From assembly GCA_964608915.1 (NCBI GenBank), contig CAZSQA010000023.1, forward strand, positions 40,513 to 104,512: a DNA stretch of 64,000 nucleotides, read 5' to 3'. The notes below the pieces were generated by a model. The model was not told where the DNA came from and did no database searches. It worked only from the letters and a program-made list of their open reading frames with translations. This document shows positions 42,813-52,258 of the stretch, one piece after another. The stretch's first letter is position 1; each line of letters begins with the position of its first letter. The stretch comes from QWQI01 sp964608915. GTDB lineage: Bacteria > Planctomycetota > Planctomycetia > Isosphaerales > Isosphaeraceae. A program made the position numbers and the translations under genes.

Positions 42813-45267
42813 AAATCACCTCGTTCAGATTCAGCACGGCCGCGCAAAAAAGCACGAGTCGTTCGAATTCGCCCGAATCGCCAGCGGTTCGATCGACTTT
42901 CTTGAGAAATGCGATCGACATGCGCAGTTCATCTGCGGTCGGCCTTCTCTGTAAGACGTTTTCGAAGATCGCGGCCGCTCGATCCCCTGGCTCATGACCC
43001 GCTGACTCCGCGGCCCTCAACGCCAGTCTCCGGGCCTGATCCCGCACGAATCCGTCATGCAGCAGCGTCAGGGCCTGCGGCGCGACCGTGGTCATGTTGC
43101 GGCGGCCGACGGGAACCGTCGTAGAGGGGCTGTCGAACAGCTCCAGCATCGGCAGCGTCATCGATCGCTTCACGAAGAGATAAACGGCCCGCCGGTCCTG
43201 TTCCGCCTGCGAGCTTTCGGGCCAGCTTCGCCGGGCACCGTCGGCGGTTTCGAAAACTTCGGCCGGCAGGCGGGCATAAACTCCCGTGCCACCCATTTTC
43301 GAATTCATCGATCCGCTCACGGCCAGAATGGTATCCCGCAGGGCTTCGGCTTCGAGCCGCTTCGGATTCTGCCTCCAGAACAGGGTGTTGGCTTCGTCGA
43401 CCTTGATTGCGAGAGGTTCATCGGCCCGTGAACTCATCCGATACGCCCGGCTCATGAGAATCCGCTTGTGCATTCGCTTGATTCGCCAGCCCCCCGAAAT
43501 GAAATCCGCGGCCAGGTGATCGAGCAGCTCCGGGTGCGTCGGCGGTTCGCCGGTGCGGCCGAAGTCATCCGGAGTCGGCACGATCCCTCTTCCGAAATGA
43601 TGCTGCCAGATGCGGTTCACGAATACCCGGGCCGTCAGCGGATTTGCCGGTTCGGTGATCCAGTCCGCAAGGGCTGTACGCCGCCCTGAGCTTTTGCGGG
43701 TCGCAGGCTTTTCGATCGCCGGACTCGCCGCACCGAACACGGCGGGTATGCCGGGCCCGACTTCCCCTGTCGGCGAATGGGCGTCGCCCCGCCGCAAGAC
43801 GTTCGTAGGCTTGATCGTATCTTCATACACGGCCAGAGCCGTTCCGTACGGTGCATCGGCCCCTGTTTCGAGCCGTTGAATTTCGACCGCCAGTTTTTTC
43901 CGTTCGGTGCCGTCTTTCGAACTGGCGAACGCCTTGCGGTTCGCATCGATCGCCGTGGATTTCTCGCGTTCCCAGCGGGCGATCGTCGCAGCGTCCGCCA
44001 GCGGTGCCGTGATACGGCCAGTGCCTCGGCCGCCGCCTCCCGTCTTGTGCAGGCCGTAACCGTCGATACTGCGGAAATATGCAAGAAACCTGTAATAATC
44101 TTCCTGCGAAATCGGGTCGTATTTGTGGTCGTGGCATCGCGCGCAGCCGAGCGTCAGGCCCAGCATGCTGGCTCCTGTCGTCACCATAATGTCATCCAGA
44201 TCATCATACTCGGCGGCCACAGTGCTGTCCGGCTCGTCGTCCCACACATGCAATCGGTAGTAACCCGTCGCGACGATCCGGTCCGCATCGAAAGGCCCGG
44301 CCATTTCGTCGCCGGCCAGTTGCTCGCGAAGGAATCGGTCGTAGGGCTTGTCCGCATTGAAGCTCGAAATGACATAATCCCGATATCGCCAGGCTCCCGG
44401 CTTATCTCCGTCCCTTTCGTAGCCGTTCGTCTCGGCGAAACGCACCAGATCCAGCCAGTGTCGGCCCCAGCGCTCACCGTAATGAGGGCTTGCCAGCATG
44501 CGGTCGATCATCCGTTCCCAGGCATCCGGACGATTGTCGTTTTCGAAAGCGGTCACCTCCTCGGAAGTGGGCGGCAGACCGAGCAAGTCATACGATAGGC
44601 GGCGGATCAATTCTCGCCTGGTCGCTTCAGGTCGAAATCGCAGCCCCTTCGCATGCAATTTGTCGAGCAGAAACGCATCGATGGAATTCACAGCGATTCC
44701 GTTCGAAATCGATGGCGGCTGCGGCGGATCGGCGATCGGACGAAACGACCACCAGCGGCGATCTTCGTCCGTCAGCGTAAAAGGTGCCTTTCGTAGTTTC
44801 GGCCCCGTGTGCCCTGACGATTCCGCGGTTTCCGTCGCCTCGGCCGGCGCGATCAGCTTTACGCCCTTCGGCCAGGCCGCGCCACGATCGACCCAGGCTT
44901 TCAGGCTCAGGATTTCGTCATCGCTCAATCGCCCCTTCGGCGGCATTCGCAAGTCCGATTCATACCCGATCGCATCGAGAATCAGACTCTCCGCCGCTTT
45001 GCCTGGCAGAAGAGCCGGGCCGGAATCACCGCCCTTGAGAATCGAGGCTGCGGAAGTCAGGTCGAGCCCGCCTTTGCGAGTCTTTTCCTGATGACACCGG
45101 ATGCAGTGGCGTGTGAGAATCGGCCGAATTTCCGATTCGAACGCTTTTTCCAGGCCTGCATCCTGAGCCGGCGTATTCGGAATGCGCACAGTCTGTAACG
45201 TCAGCCCCAACATGAAGCCGAAAAGGCGAACGGCCCGGCAAACAGACTTTCGTACAGGAAGAGGCAT
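42802..45267 (-). CDS. PSD1 and cytochrome c domain protein (DUF1549/DUF1553)
   Basis: 821 residues from MPLPVRKSVCRAVRLFGFML (ATG 45267), which gives an export signal; an ATG 25 codons upstream is less likely. A cytochrome-c-like domain has the heme motif CIRCH and MPPKGRLSD as the distal Met. DUF1549 (LRRLSYDLLGLPPTSEEVTA, ERWGRHWLDLVRFAETNGYE) and DUF1553 (LADWITEPANPLTARVFVNR, PTPDDFGRTGEPPTHPELLD, FDSPSTTVPVGRRNMTTVAP) follow. The family is nearly restricted to planctomycetes and relatives. It overlaps the DUF1501 gene by 11 bases. Function unproven; an envelope redox role is inferred. Confidence 0.95.
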   Translation of the reverse strand: MPLPVRKSVCRAVRLFGFMLGLTLQTVRIPNTPAQDAGLEKAFESEIRPILTRHCIRCHQEKTRKGGLDLTSAASILKGGDSGPALLPGKAAESLILDAIGYESDLRMPPKGRLSDDEILSLKAWVDRGAAWPKGVKLIAPAEATETAESSGHTGPKLRKAPFTLTDEDRRWWSFRPIADPPQPPSISNGIAVNSIDAFLLDKLHAKGLRFRPEATRRELIRRLSYDLLGLPPTSEEVTAFENDNRPDAWERMIDRMLASPHYGERWGRHWLDLVRFAETNGYERDGDKPGAWRYRDYVISSFNADKPYDRFLREQLAGDEMAGPFDADRIVATGYYRLHVWDDEPDSTVAAEYDDLDDIMVTTGASMLGLTLGCARCHDHKYDPISQEDYYRFLAYFRSIDGYGLHKTGGGGRGTGRITAPLADAATIARWEREKSTAIDANRKAFASSKDGTERKKLAVEIQRLETGADAPYGTALAVYEDTIKPTNVLRRGDAHSPTGEVGPGIPAVFGAASPAIEKPATRKSSGRRTALADWITEPANPLTARVFVNRIWQHHFGRGIVPTPDDFGRTGEPPTHPELLDHLAADFISGGWRIKRMHKRILMSRAYRMSSRADEPLAIKVDEANTLFWRQNPKRLEAEALRDTILAVSGSMNSKMGGTGVYARLPAEVFETADGARRSWPESSQAEQDRRAVYLFVKRSMTLPMLELFDSPSTTVPVGRRNMTTVAPQALTLLHDGFVRDQARRLALRAAESAGHEPGDRAAAIFENVLQRRPTADELRMSIAFLKKVDRTAGDSGEFERLVLFCAAVLNLNEVIYVD

Positions 45268-45470
45268 GGTCGTATTGCCGTGGCTGGCGGTAGGGATGAC
45301 CGGAACGCCGCGTAGCGTTCGTTCGCGGCATTGACGACCCATTATGAACGATCGGCGGCATCCGCGAAAGATCCTGCCTGGAACCTGATTTGAAGGTCGA
45401 TGCCTGGAACGGAATCTCCACGGAGATTCTGCTCCATGGCGAAACGCGCGGCGGATTGAGGATCAGGGGG

Positions 45471-46538
45471 TCAGGTTTTCGACCGCTCGCCCATTGGTTT
45501 CGAATCATAGCCAGGCAATTCGCCGATCGTCCGGCGAAAGGACGCGGATTCCGCAACCTGGAGCAACGCCTGAATACGCGGATCACCTTCAAGATACGTC
45601 GAGTAACAAAGATCATAAGCCTCATGACGAACCGTCCGAAAATTCAGCTGAGACTCCGACCCCACGATCTTCAGGCAGATTCCGGCGTCAGCCCAGCCGG
45701 CACTCACCGCTGCCGCAACGGCCTGATGGTCACCCGCCTGAATCATGGACCGGGGCGACTGCATTTCCAGGAGTTCGTCCAGACACTGGCGTGCCCCTGA
45801 GCCAGCCTCGCGGCCGACCCAGCGGACTTTGTCACGCAGTTTCGAAACCGTCGAGGGTAGTTCCGCCCCTGCCGGATACGCAATCCCCTCTTCCCAGTTC
45901 GCCATCCTCAACAAAGCGTAGCCATTCCCCAGCGAAGCTCGAACCGAAGCCAGGTTGCCGTCAGCGTCGCTGGCCTTCGCCAGATGCAAGCCGGCCACAT
46001 GTGCCAGCCCCTGCCGCAACATATCCAGCGCCTGGCGGCTCGACCGCCGGTAAGTCAACAGCCGAATGCCGGAATGTCGCAGCAATTCTTCCGCCAGAAG
46101 ATTCGCCGCCGGGTCACATGTCGCCATCACCAGGGTTTTCTCAGCCTCCGGCACACCGGTCCTGCGATAAGCCCCCGAAGCCATGATTCCGTCATGGCCG
46201 ATCACGCCCTGGGCGGAGGCTTCCAGGGGAAACAGCTTTCGTGTTCCGGCGATTTCGACTTCCCGGCAACGAAACTCGCCAGCGACCTGAGGGACCCAAG
46301 CCAGCGATTCGGCCGTCAGCCCTTCCGCGAAGGCGATCCGAAACAGATCCTCAACACGGCAACCGAGTGCCGCCGCTAGCGCCAGCGATGCCGCCACCGA
46401 TGGCACCAGCCTGCCGACTTCGATCGCGCTCAGGCCTGCCCGCGAAATGCCGGCCCGCGCCGCCAGTTCTTCCTGAGACCAGCCAAGAGCCGTCCTCCGA
46501 TCCCGCACCGAATTTTCCAGACCTGTTTCGCCGGCCAT
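45471..46538 (-). CDS. XRE regulator with substrate-binding-like domain
   Basis: 355 residues from MAGETGLENSVRDRRTALGW (ATG 46538; AGAAGGG upstream). The XRE helix-turn-helix (RTALGWSQEELAARAGISRA, GLSAIEVGRLVPSVAASLAL) occupies residues 12-70. The rest is a periplasmic-binding-protein-like domain: TCDPAANLLAEELLRHSGIR, SSRQALDMLRQGLAHVAGLH, REAGSGARQCLDELLEMQSP and GWADAGICLKIVGSE. Such XRE-PBP fusions are known as molybdate- or small-anion-responsive regulators. It is divergent from the second DUF1559 gene, and direct repeats lie in between. Ligand unknown. Confidence 0.88.
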   Translation of the reverse strand: MAGETGLENSVRDRRTALGWSQEELAARAGISRAGLSAIEVGRLVPSVAASLALAAALGCRVEDLFRIAFAEGLTAESLAWVPQVAGEFRCREVEIAGTRKLFPLEASAQGVIGHDGIMASGAYRRTGVPEAEKTLVMATCDPAANLLAEELLRHSGIRLLTYRRSSRQALDMLRQGLAHVAGLHLAKASDADGNLASVRASLGNGYALLRMANWEEGIAYPAGAELPSTVSKLRDKVRWVGREAGSGARQCLDELLEMQSPRSMIQAGDHQAVAAAVSAGWADAGICLKIVGSESQLNFRTVRHEAYDLCYSTYLEGDPRIQALLQVAESASFRRTIGELPGYDSKPMGERSKT

Positions 46539-46600
46539 CTCGATCGCCCTTCTCCCCCGGATTCTTTCCGAAATCGGTCCCAAGGTGGTGGAGGACCTTA

Positions 46601-46640
46601 TTGACACGATCGTATCTCTAAAGGCATGATCGTATCATTC
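46601..46640 (+). promoter_or_regulatory. Promoter with overlapping regulator sites
   Basis: TTGACA (46601-46606), then CATGAT 18 bases later (46625-46630), upstream of the DUF1559 gene. A direct repeat GATCGTATC occurs at 46608-46616 and 46628-46636, 20 bases apart, and the second is part of the palindrome ATGAT-CGT-ATCAT. Spacing of two helical turns across the promoter suggests a binding site for the divergent XRE regulator. Confidence 0.5.
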
Positions 46641-46686
46641 ATCGGACCTGACCGACAACGACTTCACCACATTCTATCGGCGAACG

Positions 46687-47766
46687 ATGCGAAACACCCG
46701 CTCGAAACCGGCATTCACACTGATCGAACTGCTCGTCGTCATCGCCATCATCGCGGTGTTGATTTCGCTCTTGCTCCCCGCGGTGCAGGCCGCTCGCGAG
46801 GCCGCGCGCAGGGCCTCGTGCGTCAATAACCTCAAGCAGATCGGCCTGGCGCTGCACAACTACGAATCGGCCAACGGCGTGTTCCCGCCGGGCCGGATCA
46901 ACACCTATGTCACGGGCAATGGGCACTGCTGGGGCGCTCATTCGCAGTATCTGCCGTATGTCGAGCAGCAGGCTTTGTTCAATGCGATGAATTTCATCAT
47001 GAATCCGGACCCTGACTACACCACGACGAACGCCGTCGTGAACATGACGGCGGCGACGACCCCGGTGAACTTCCTGCTGTGCCCTTCCGACTCCGGCCCT
47101 TCGATGGTTCAGGTGGGCGGCGGCATGTTCGCCGTGCACAGCTATCTGCTCAATGTCGGCTCGAATTACGCCGTCGTCCAGCAGCCTCCTGCCGGAATGT
47201 TGCCGCCCAATGGCATTTTCTACGAAAATTCCGACGTGCGGATCGCCTCGATGACGGACGGCACTTCGCAGACGGTCGCCATGAGCGAATCCGTCCATTC
47301 CGTCGACGGTGCCCCTACCGGTTTCAATAGCCTGCAGGCGTTTCAGAAGAATCCGCTGGGCGGATTCGTGCTTACGGGCAACAATTCCTCAGGGAACGGG
47401 CCGCCGATTACCGACGATGCCTCTTACCAGGCAAGGTGCCTGACGAACGCTCCGCCCGGATTTCAACCGACCCGGGGCGTGAAATGGTATTACGGCGCCC
47501 CCGGGCACAGCATGTACAACCATCGCCGACCGCCCAACGACAAATCGTTCGACTGCCGCGGCGGCCTGCCCCACAGCACTCAGACGCTTGCCGACTGGCG
47601 CAATCTCTCGCTCAACATCACGGCCCGCAGCAATCACCCGGGCGGAGTCAATTCCGTGTTTTGCGACGGATCCGTCCGGTTCGTCAAGAATACGGTCAAC
47701 GTTCAGGCCTGGCAGGCGCTGGGCACACGCAACGGCGGCGAAGTCGTTTCGGCCGACAGTTATTGA
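46687..47766 (+). CDS. DUF1559 protein with type IV pilin-like N-terminus
   Basis: 359 residues. It opens MRNTRSKPAFTLIELLVVIA with the long hydrophobic helix (FTLIE cleavage region), then AREAARRASCVNNLKQIGLA. The C-terminal end carries NHPGGVNSVFCDGSVRF and GGEVVSADSY, as in other DUF1559 proteins. Unlike the first copy in the window, it is not followed by a small lipoprotein gene. Its promoter region overlaps the possible operator of the divergent XRE regulator. Confidence 0.95.
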   Translation: MRNTRSKPAFTLIELLVVIAIIAVLISLLLPAVQAAREAARRASCVNNLKQIGLALHNYESANGVFPPGRINTYVTGNGHCWGAHSQYLPYVEQQALFNAMNFIMNPDPDYTTTNAVVNMTAATTPVNFLLCPSDSGPSMVQVGGGMFAVHSYLLNVGSNYAVVQQPPAGMLPPNGIFYENSDVRIASMTDGTSQTVAMSESVHSVDGAPTGFNSLQAFQKNPLGGFVLTGNNSSGNGPPITDDASYQARCLTNAPPGFQPTRGVKWYYGAPGHSMYNHRRPPNDKSFDCRGGLPHSTQTLADWRNLSLNITARSNHPGGVNSVFCDGSVRFVKNTVNVQAWQALGTRNGGEVVSADSY

Positions 47767-48015
47767 AGCTTGCGGCATCGCATTCCGGCGGACTACGAAG
47801 TTGACCGCGATGCGATTTCGGCCGCGCCGATTTTTCCTTCATCTTTCTGTTGCCGACCGGCCGAATCCGGGCTAGACTTGCGCTCGACCCATCACGACAG
47901 GCCCCGCCTTCGAATCGGGCAGGGCCTGACTTCGCTTTTCCTCATCGGCAGCGCCTTCCGACCGGCTTCGTGGGCGAACGCCACCCGCCAAACTCCATCG
48001 AAGGAACCGACCGAC

Positions 48016-49251
48016 ATGCAATCACATCGCGAACCGAACCGCAGAGCCGTCGTCAAAGGCCTGGGTGCAGCTGGCCTGATGGCGGCGAGCGTCGAAACCG
48101 CGACCGCGCAGCAGATCGAGGCGAAAGCTGCCGCCGTTTCGCGGCCTGCCGGCCAGGAAGCGGTGCCGACACGGAAACTCGGCCGCAATGGCCCTCAGGT
48201 GCCGATGATCTCGATGGGCGGCGACATGGAGCCGAACAACGCCCTGACGCTCATGAACCGGGCATGGGCATCCGGATATCGCTATTACGACACCGCCCAG
48301 AAATATGGCCGGGCCGCCGAGGAAGAGATTTACCGCAAATGGCTGGCCGCGAATCCGGGCCGGCGAGAGCAGATCTTCCTGGTTTCGAAAGACTACCCGA
48401 CGAAAAAAGGCCCCGTCGAACTGCTGGAGATGATCGACGTCCGCCTGAAAGCTCTGGGCACCGACTATCTCGACTTGTATTTCATTCACCAGCTCTGCCC
48501 GGAGGTCTACGGGCCGGAGTCGGTCAACTGGGGCAAGTCGGACGTCTTCCGTGAAGTCGCCGAAAAGCTCAAGAAATCGGGCAAGGTCCGCATGGTCGGC
48601 TTCTCATGCCATGGCGGGCCCGAATACATTCAGGCCGCGGCCGACGGCGGATTCCTCGATGCCCTGATGGTCCAGTATTCGCCTTTTTACGAACGGGGCG
48701 GCGCTTTCGACAAAGCCCTGACCGATTGCCACGCGAAAGACATCGGCCTGATCGCCATGAAGACGCTGCGTCATGCCGGCAACGTGCCGAAGCGGATCCC
48801 CGAGTTCGAAAAACTCGGGCTGACGACCCATCAGGCCATTCTGCACGCCGTGTGGAGCGACCCCCGCATCGCCTCGATCTGCAATTCCGTGCGGAATTTC
48901 GACCAGATGCGATCGAGCCTTGCGGCGGTCCGCAATTACAAGGCCCCGCTGGAAGTTTCGCTCGTCGAAAAACTCCGCGAGACCGTCCTCGCCAGCCGCC
49001 GCACGATGTGCCCCGGTTGCCCGTCGTGCGACGAAAAGGTCGCCGCGACTCAGTTCGCATTTCGCGACGTCGCCCGCTACGTGACCTATTTCGAGCAGGA
49101 CATCAACCACCAGGCACGCGACCGCTACCTGGCCCTGCCCGAATCGGCCCGCAACGCCACGACGGCCGAACTGGCCGAACTTTCTCGCGGCTGTGCCTTT
49201 GGCATCGATTACGTCGAAGTCGCAGCCCGGGCCGAGCGCTATTTCGGCTGA
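48016..49251 (+). CDS. Tat-exported aldo/keto reductase
   Basis: 411 residues from MQSHREPNRRAVVKGLGAAG (ATG 48016), giving a twin-arginine signal. The AKR barrel shows GGDMEPNNALTLMNRAWASG, YYDTAQKYGRAAEEE (catalytic Asp and Tyr), LVSKDYPTKKG (Lys), YLDLYFIHQLC (His) and GKVRMVGFSCHG. Near the end the motif MCPGCPSCDEK has three cysteines, as in AKR variants that carry a C-terminal iron-sulfur-like motif. It probably reduces a carbonyl with NADPH or, if exported folded, acts in the periplasm on an unknown substrate. Confidence 0.9.
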   Translation: MQSHREPNRRAVVKGLGAAGLMAASVETATAQQIEAKAAAVSRPAGQEAVPTRKLGRNGPQVPMISMGGDMEPNNALTLMNRAWASGYRYYDTAQKYGRAAEEEIYRKWLAANPGRREQIFLVSKDYPTKKGPVELLEMIDVRLKALGTDYLDLYFIHQLCPEVYGPESVNWGKSDVFREVAEKLKKSGKVRMVGFSCHGGPEYIQAAADGGFLDALMVQYSPFYERGGAFDKALTDCHAKDIGLIAMKTLRHAGNVPKRIPEFEKLGLTTHQAILHAVWSDPRIASICNSVRNFDQMRSSLAAVRNYKAPLEVSLVEKLRETVLASRRTMCPGCPSCDEKVAATQFAFRDVARYVTYFEQDINHQARDRYLALPESARNATTAELAELSRGCAFGIDYVEVAARAERYFG

Positions 49252-49276
49252 TTCGATAAGCAGACCCGAAAACGAA

Positions 49277-49318
49277 GAACGGAACGGCCCCCTTCGAAGT
49301 CCGTTCCGTTCGGTTTTC
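49277..49318. terminator. Bidirectional intrinsic terminator
   Basis: Stem GAACGGAACGG / CCGTTCCGTTC (49277-49287 with 49301-49311) with 13-base loop, then GGTTTTC on the plus side and AAAAC on the other flank. It lies between the convergent aldo/keto reductase and ychF genes. Confidence 0.78.
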
Positions 49319-49347
49319 GATCCGTGTCGATGTCGATCGCTACCGGT

Positions 49348-50439
49348 TCAATTATTGAACAGGAAGTGGCAAATGTCGCCGTCCTGCATCACGTAGGTTT
49401 TGCCTTCCACACGCAGCTTGCCGTGGGACCGGATATCTTTTTCCGTGCGGTATTGTTCCAGGTCGGCCAGCGAATAGACTTCAGCCCGAATGAAACCGGC
49501 TTCGAAATCGGTGTGAATGACACCGGCGGCCTGAGGAGCCGTGGCACCGACGGGAACCGTCCACGCCCGGATTTCCTTTTCGCCGGCCGTGAAGTAACTT
49601 TGCAGGCCAAGAACGCGATAAGCCTCGCGTGCCAGAACGGCTAGAGCCGGCTCGGCCAGGCCGGCCGATTCGAGCATTTCCTGCCGGTCGGCTTCGTCCA
49701 GCTCGGCGATTTCGGATTCCAGCTTGGCACAGACGGGGATCACCGCCGCGCCCACCTTTTTCGCGAAGTCTCGCACGGCCTGAACCAGTGGGCCCTTGCC
49801 TTCCAGGTCGCTTTCGTCGACGTTGGCGACATACAGAATCGGCTTGGCCGTCATCAGCCCGAAGCTGTCGATCGACTTCGCCTCGGTTTCCTCCAGCGTC
49901 AGTTTGCGCAGGGGTTCGTCCTTGGCCAGGTGTGCCAGGCAGTTCTTGATGGCCTCCACACGCAGCTTCGCTTCCTTATCGCCGCTTTTGGCCGACCGTT
50001 CGGCTTTCGGCAGGGCGTTTTCCAGAGTCTGGATATCGGCCAGCATCAATTCCATTTCGATCGTTTCGATATCGTCTAGCGGGTCGACCGTTCCTGAAAC
50101 GTGCACGACGTCAGGATCTTCGAAACAGCGCACGACCTGAAGGATCGCGTCCACCTCGCGAATGTGGCTCAGGAACTTGTTGCCCAGCCCCTGGCCCTCG
50201 CTGGCGCCCTTGACGATCCCTGCGATATCCACCAGTTTGAGCGAAGCCGGGATGCTCCGCTGCGTCGGGATATACTTGCGGATCGCCTCCAGCCGCGGGT
50301 CGGGAATCGGCACGATGCCCTCGTTCGGCTCGATCGTGCAGAAAGGATAATTGGCTGCCTGAGCCGACTTGCTGCTCGTCAGCGCGTTGAACAGCGTACT
50401 TTTGCCCACGTTCGGCAGCCCGACGATTCCCGCTTTCAT
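49348..50439 (-). CDS. ychF: Ribosome-binding ATPase YchF
   Basis: 363 residues, the normal length of YchF/Ola1 proteins. P-loop GLPNVGKST (residues 7-15), switch regions DIAGIVKGASEGQGLGNKFL and NVDESD, a coiled-coil insert (about 130-190) and the C-terminal TGS domain (VPVGATAPQAAGVIHTDFEA, GFIRAEVYS) are all present. YchF binds ribosomes, prefers ATP and affects stress responses. The gene is single, divergent from the ceramidase-like gene. Confidence 0.96.
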   Translation of the reverse strand: MKAGIVGLPNVGKSTLFNALTSSKSAQAANYPFCTIEPNEGIVPIPDPRLEAIRKYIPTQRSIPASLKLVDIAGIVKGASEGQGLGNKFLSHIREVDAILQVVRCFEDPDVVHVSGTVDPLDDIETIEMELMLADIQTLENALPKAERSAKSGDKEAKLRVEAIKNCLAHLAKDEPLRKLTLEETEAKSIDSFGLMTAKPILYVANVDESDLEGKGPLVQAVRDFAKKVGAAVIPVCAKLESEIAELDEADRQEMLESAGLAEPALAVLAREAYRVLGLQSYFTAGEKEIRAWTVPVGATAPQAAGVIHTDFEAGFIRAEVYSLADLEQYRTEKDIRSHGKLRVEGKTYVMQDGDICHFLFNN

Positions 50440-50755
50440 GCTGGTCCCTGACTGGTCGTTGCACCCGGCTCGTGCCGCAACCGGCCACTCCCGATCGCAC
50501 CGAACCGCTTCTCTTGAACCGAATTCTAGCGGAACCGGTCAATTTCGACCAGTCACGCGTTTCTCGCGGCACCTGTCACGGGCACGATCCCGCTATCGGT
50601 CCATTCCTGAAAAACCCGACGAAAAGCACGGCCGCCCCAGTCTTCCGTTCATGCCGCCGCACCGATAGAATCAGGGGAACCTCGCCGAATCGATCGCGTC
50701 GAAGCGGTCTTCCCCACGGATCCATCGGCCTGAAACACACGGCATCGATACCGAC
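50440..50755. other. Divergent intergenic region
   Basis: 316 bases between ychF and the ceramidase-like gene. I see no gene, hairpin or clear operator; the region must contain both promoters. Confidence 0.5.
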
Positions 50756-52213
50756 ATGAAAACTCTCGCATTCGCAACGCTTTGCGCCTTCACCGCAATT
50801 CTCATCCACGGCAAATCCGCTTCGGGTGCATCACCCGTAACATTTCGCGCCGGTGCCGCCGTGAGCGACATCACGCCGAACCTGGGCGATCCCATCGTCG
50901 GCGGCTTCCAGCCGTTTCCCGGCAAGGACGTTCACGACGAACTCAAGGCCCGCTGCATCGTGATGGACGATGGCCAGACGAAAATTGCCCTGGTCGTCTG
51001 CGACCTGCTCGGATTTCACCGCAGCCTCAGCATCGAAGCCCGCAGGCTCATTCAGGCACAGTCCGGAATCCCGCCCGAAAACGTCCTGATTTCGGCCACG
51101 CACACACATTCGGCCGTAAGTGCCCTGGGCCATGCCGGATACCGCTCCGAAGACCAGCTGGACGATTACCAGAAGTTCGTCGCCCGCCGCATAGCCGACG
51201 GCGTCCAGCGTGCCGTTCTGGCCCTGCGGCCGGCCCAGATCGCCTTCGGACGTGTCGACGCTCCCGAGCACCTTTTCAACCGCCGCTGGTTCATGAAAGA
51301 GGGCACCGCGCCGCCGAACCCGTTCGGCAAAGTCGACAAAGTCAAAATGAACCCGCCCGCCGGCAGCCTGAATCTCGTCAAGCCCGCTGGCCCGATCGAT
51401 CCGGTCGTCTCGTTCATCGCCCTCCGCGAACCCAGCGGCAGCCCGATCGCTGTGTATTCAGCCTATTCCCTGCACTATGTCGGCGGAGTCGGCGACGGAC
51501 ACATATCGGCCGACTATTACGGCATTTTCTGCGAGACTCTGAAAAAGCGAGTCGCGAATTCGGCCGTCGATTCGCATTTCGTCGCGGCCATGGCCAACGG
51601 CACCAGCGGCGACATCAACAACATCAATTTCGAAACGCCACGGCCAGGCAAACCTGCTTATGCCCAAATGCGATACGTCGCCGAAGACGTCGCGGGCAAA
51701 GTGGCCGAAGCCTGGTCGAAACTCTCATGGAGCGATTCCGCCCCGCTAGCCGCGAAATATCGCGAGCTGGACATCGCCTGGCGGCCGATCGAGGCCGATT
51801 TGCTGAAATGGGCCGTCGACACCGAAGCGAAGGGCAAATCGGGCGAAAACAAGGATGTCATCGCCCAAAGTTACGCCGGCCGGATTCAGCGACTGGCCCA
51901 GGCTTCGAATCCCGCGAGAGTGCCTGTGCAGGTTCTGAAGATCGGCGAGATCTGCATCGGTTCTTCGCCGTGCGAGACTTTCGCCGAAACGGGCCTGGAG
52001 TTCAAGAAACGCAGCCCCTTCGAAAAGTCGTTCATGGTCGAGCTGAGCCACGCCTATATCGGCTACTTACCTACACCGCGTCACTTCGAACTCGGCGGCT
52101 ACGAAACCTGGCCGGGCACGAATTATCTCGAACCCCAGGCTTCCGTGAAGATGATGGACGCCCTCATCGATATGGCCGGTCAGTTGCATTCGCAACCGAG
52201 TGCATCTCGGTGA
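50756..52213 (+). CDS. Secreted neutral/alkaline ceramidase-like hydrolase
   Basis: 485 residues with a signal peptide ending near ASG-ASP. The N-terminal core shows FRAGAAVSDITPNLGDPIVG, DDGQTKIALVVCDLLGFH, LISATHTHSAVSALGHA (the conserved zinc-ligand His cluster) and MANGTSGDINN. The later domain contains LPTPRHFELGGYETWPGTNY. This is the neutral ceramidase fold; planctomycete members are diverse, so the bond cleaved, possibly an amide in a lipid or another compound, is uncertain. It lacks the C-terminal Ig-like domain of animal ceramidases. Converges on the alpha/beta hydrolase gene. Confidence 0.88.
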   Translation: MKTLAFATLCAFTAILIHGKSASGASPVTFRAGAAVSDITPNLGDPIVGGFQPFPGKDVHDELKARCIVMDDGQTKIALVVCDLLGFHRSLSIEARRLIQAQSGIPPENVLISATHTHSAVSALGHAGYRSEDQLDDYQKFVARRIADGVQRAVLALRPAQIAFGRVDAPEHLFNRRWFMKEGTAPPNPFGKVDKVKMNPPAGSLNLVKPAGPIDPVVSFIALREPSGSPIAVYSAYSLHYVGGVGDGHISADYYGIFCETLKKRVANSAVDSHFVAAMANGTSGDINNINFETPRPGKPAYAQMRYVAEDVAGKVAEAWSKLSWSDSAPLAAKYRELDIAWRPIEADLLKWAVDTEAKGKSGENKDVIAQSYAGRIQRLAQASNPARVPVQVLKIGEICIGSSPCETFAETGLEFKKRSPFEKSFMVELSHAYIGYLPTPRHFELGGYETWPGTNYLEPQASVKMMDALIDMAGQLHSQPSASR

Positions 52214-52258
52214 TCCGCGGCGATTCACTTCGAAATCCGCTTGCCTGATTCGACGATT

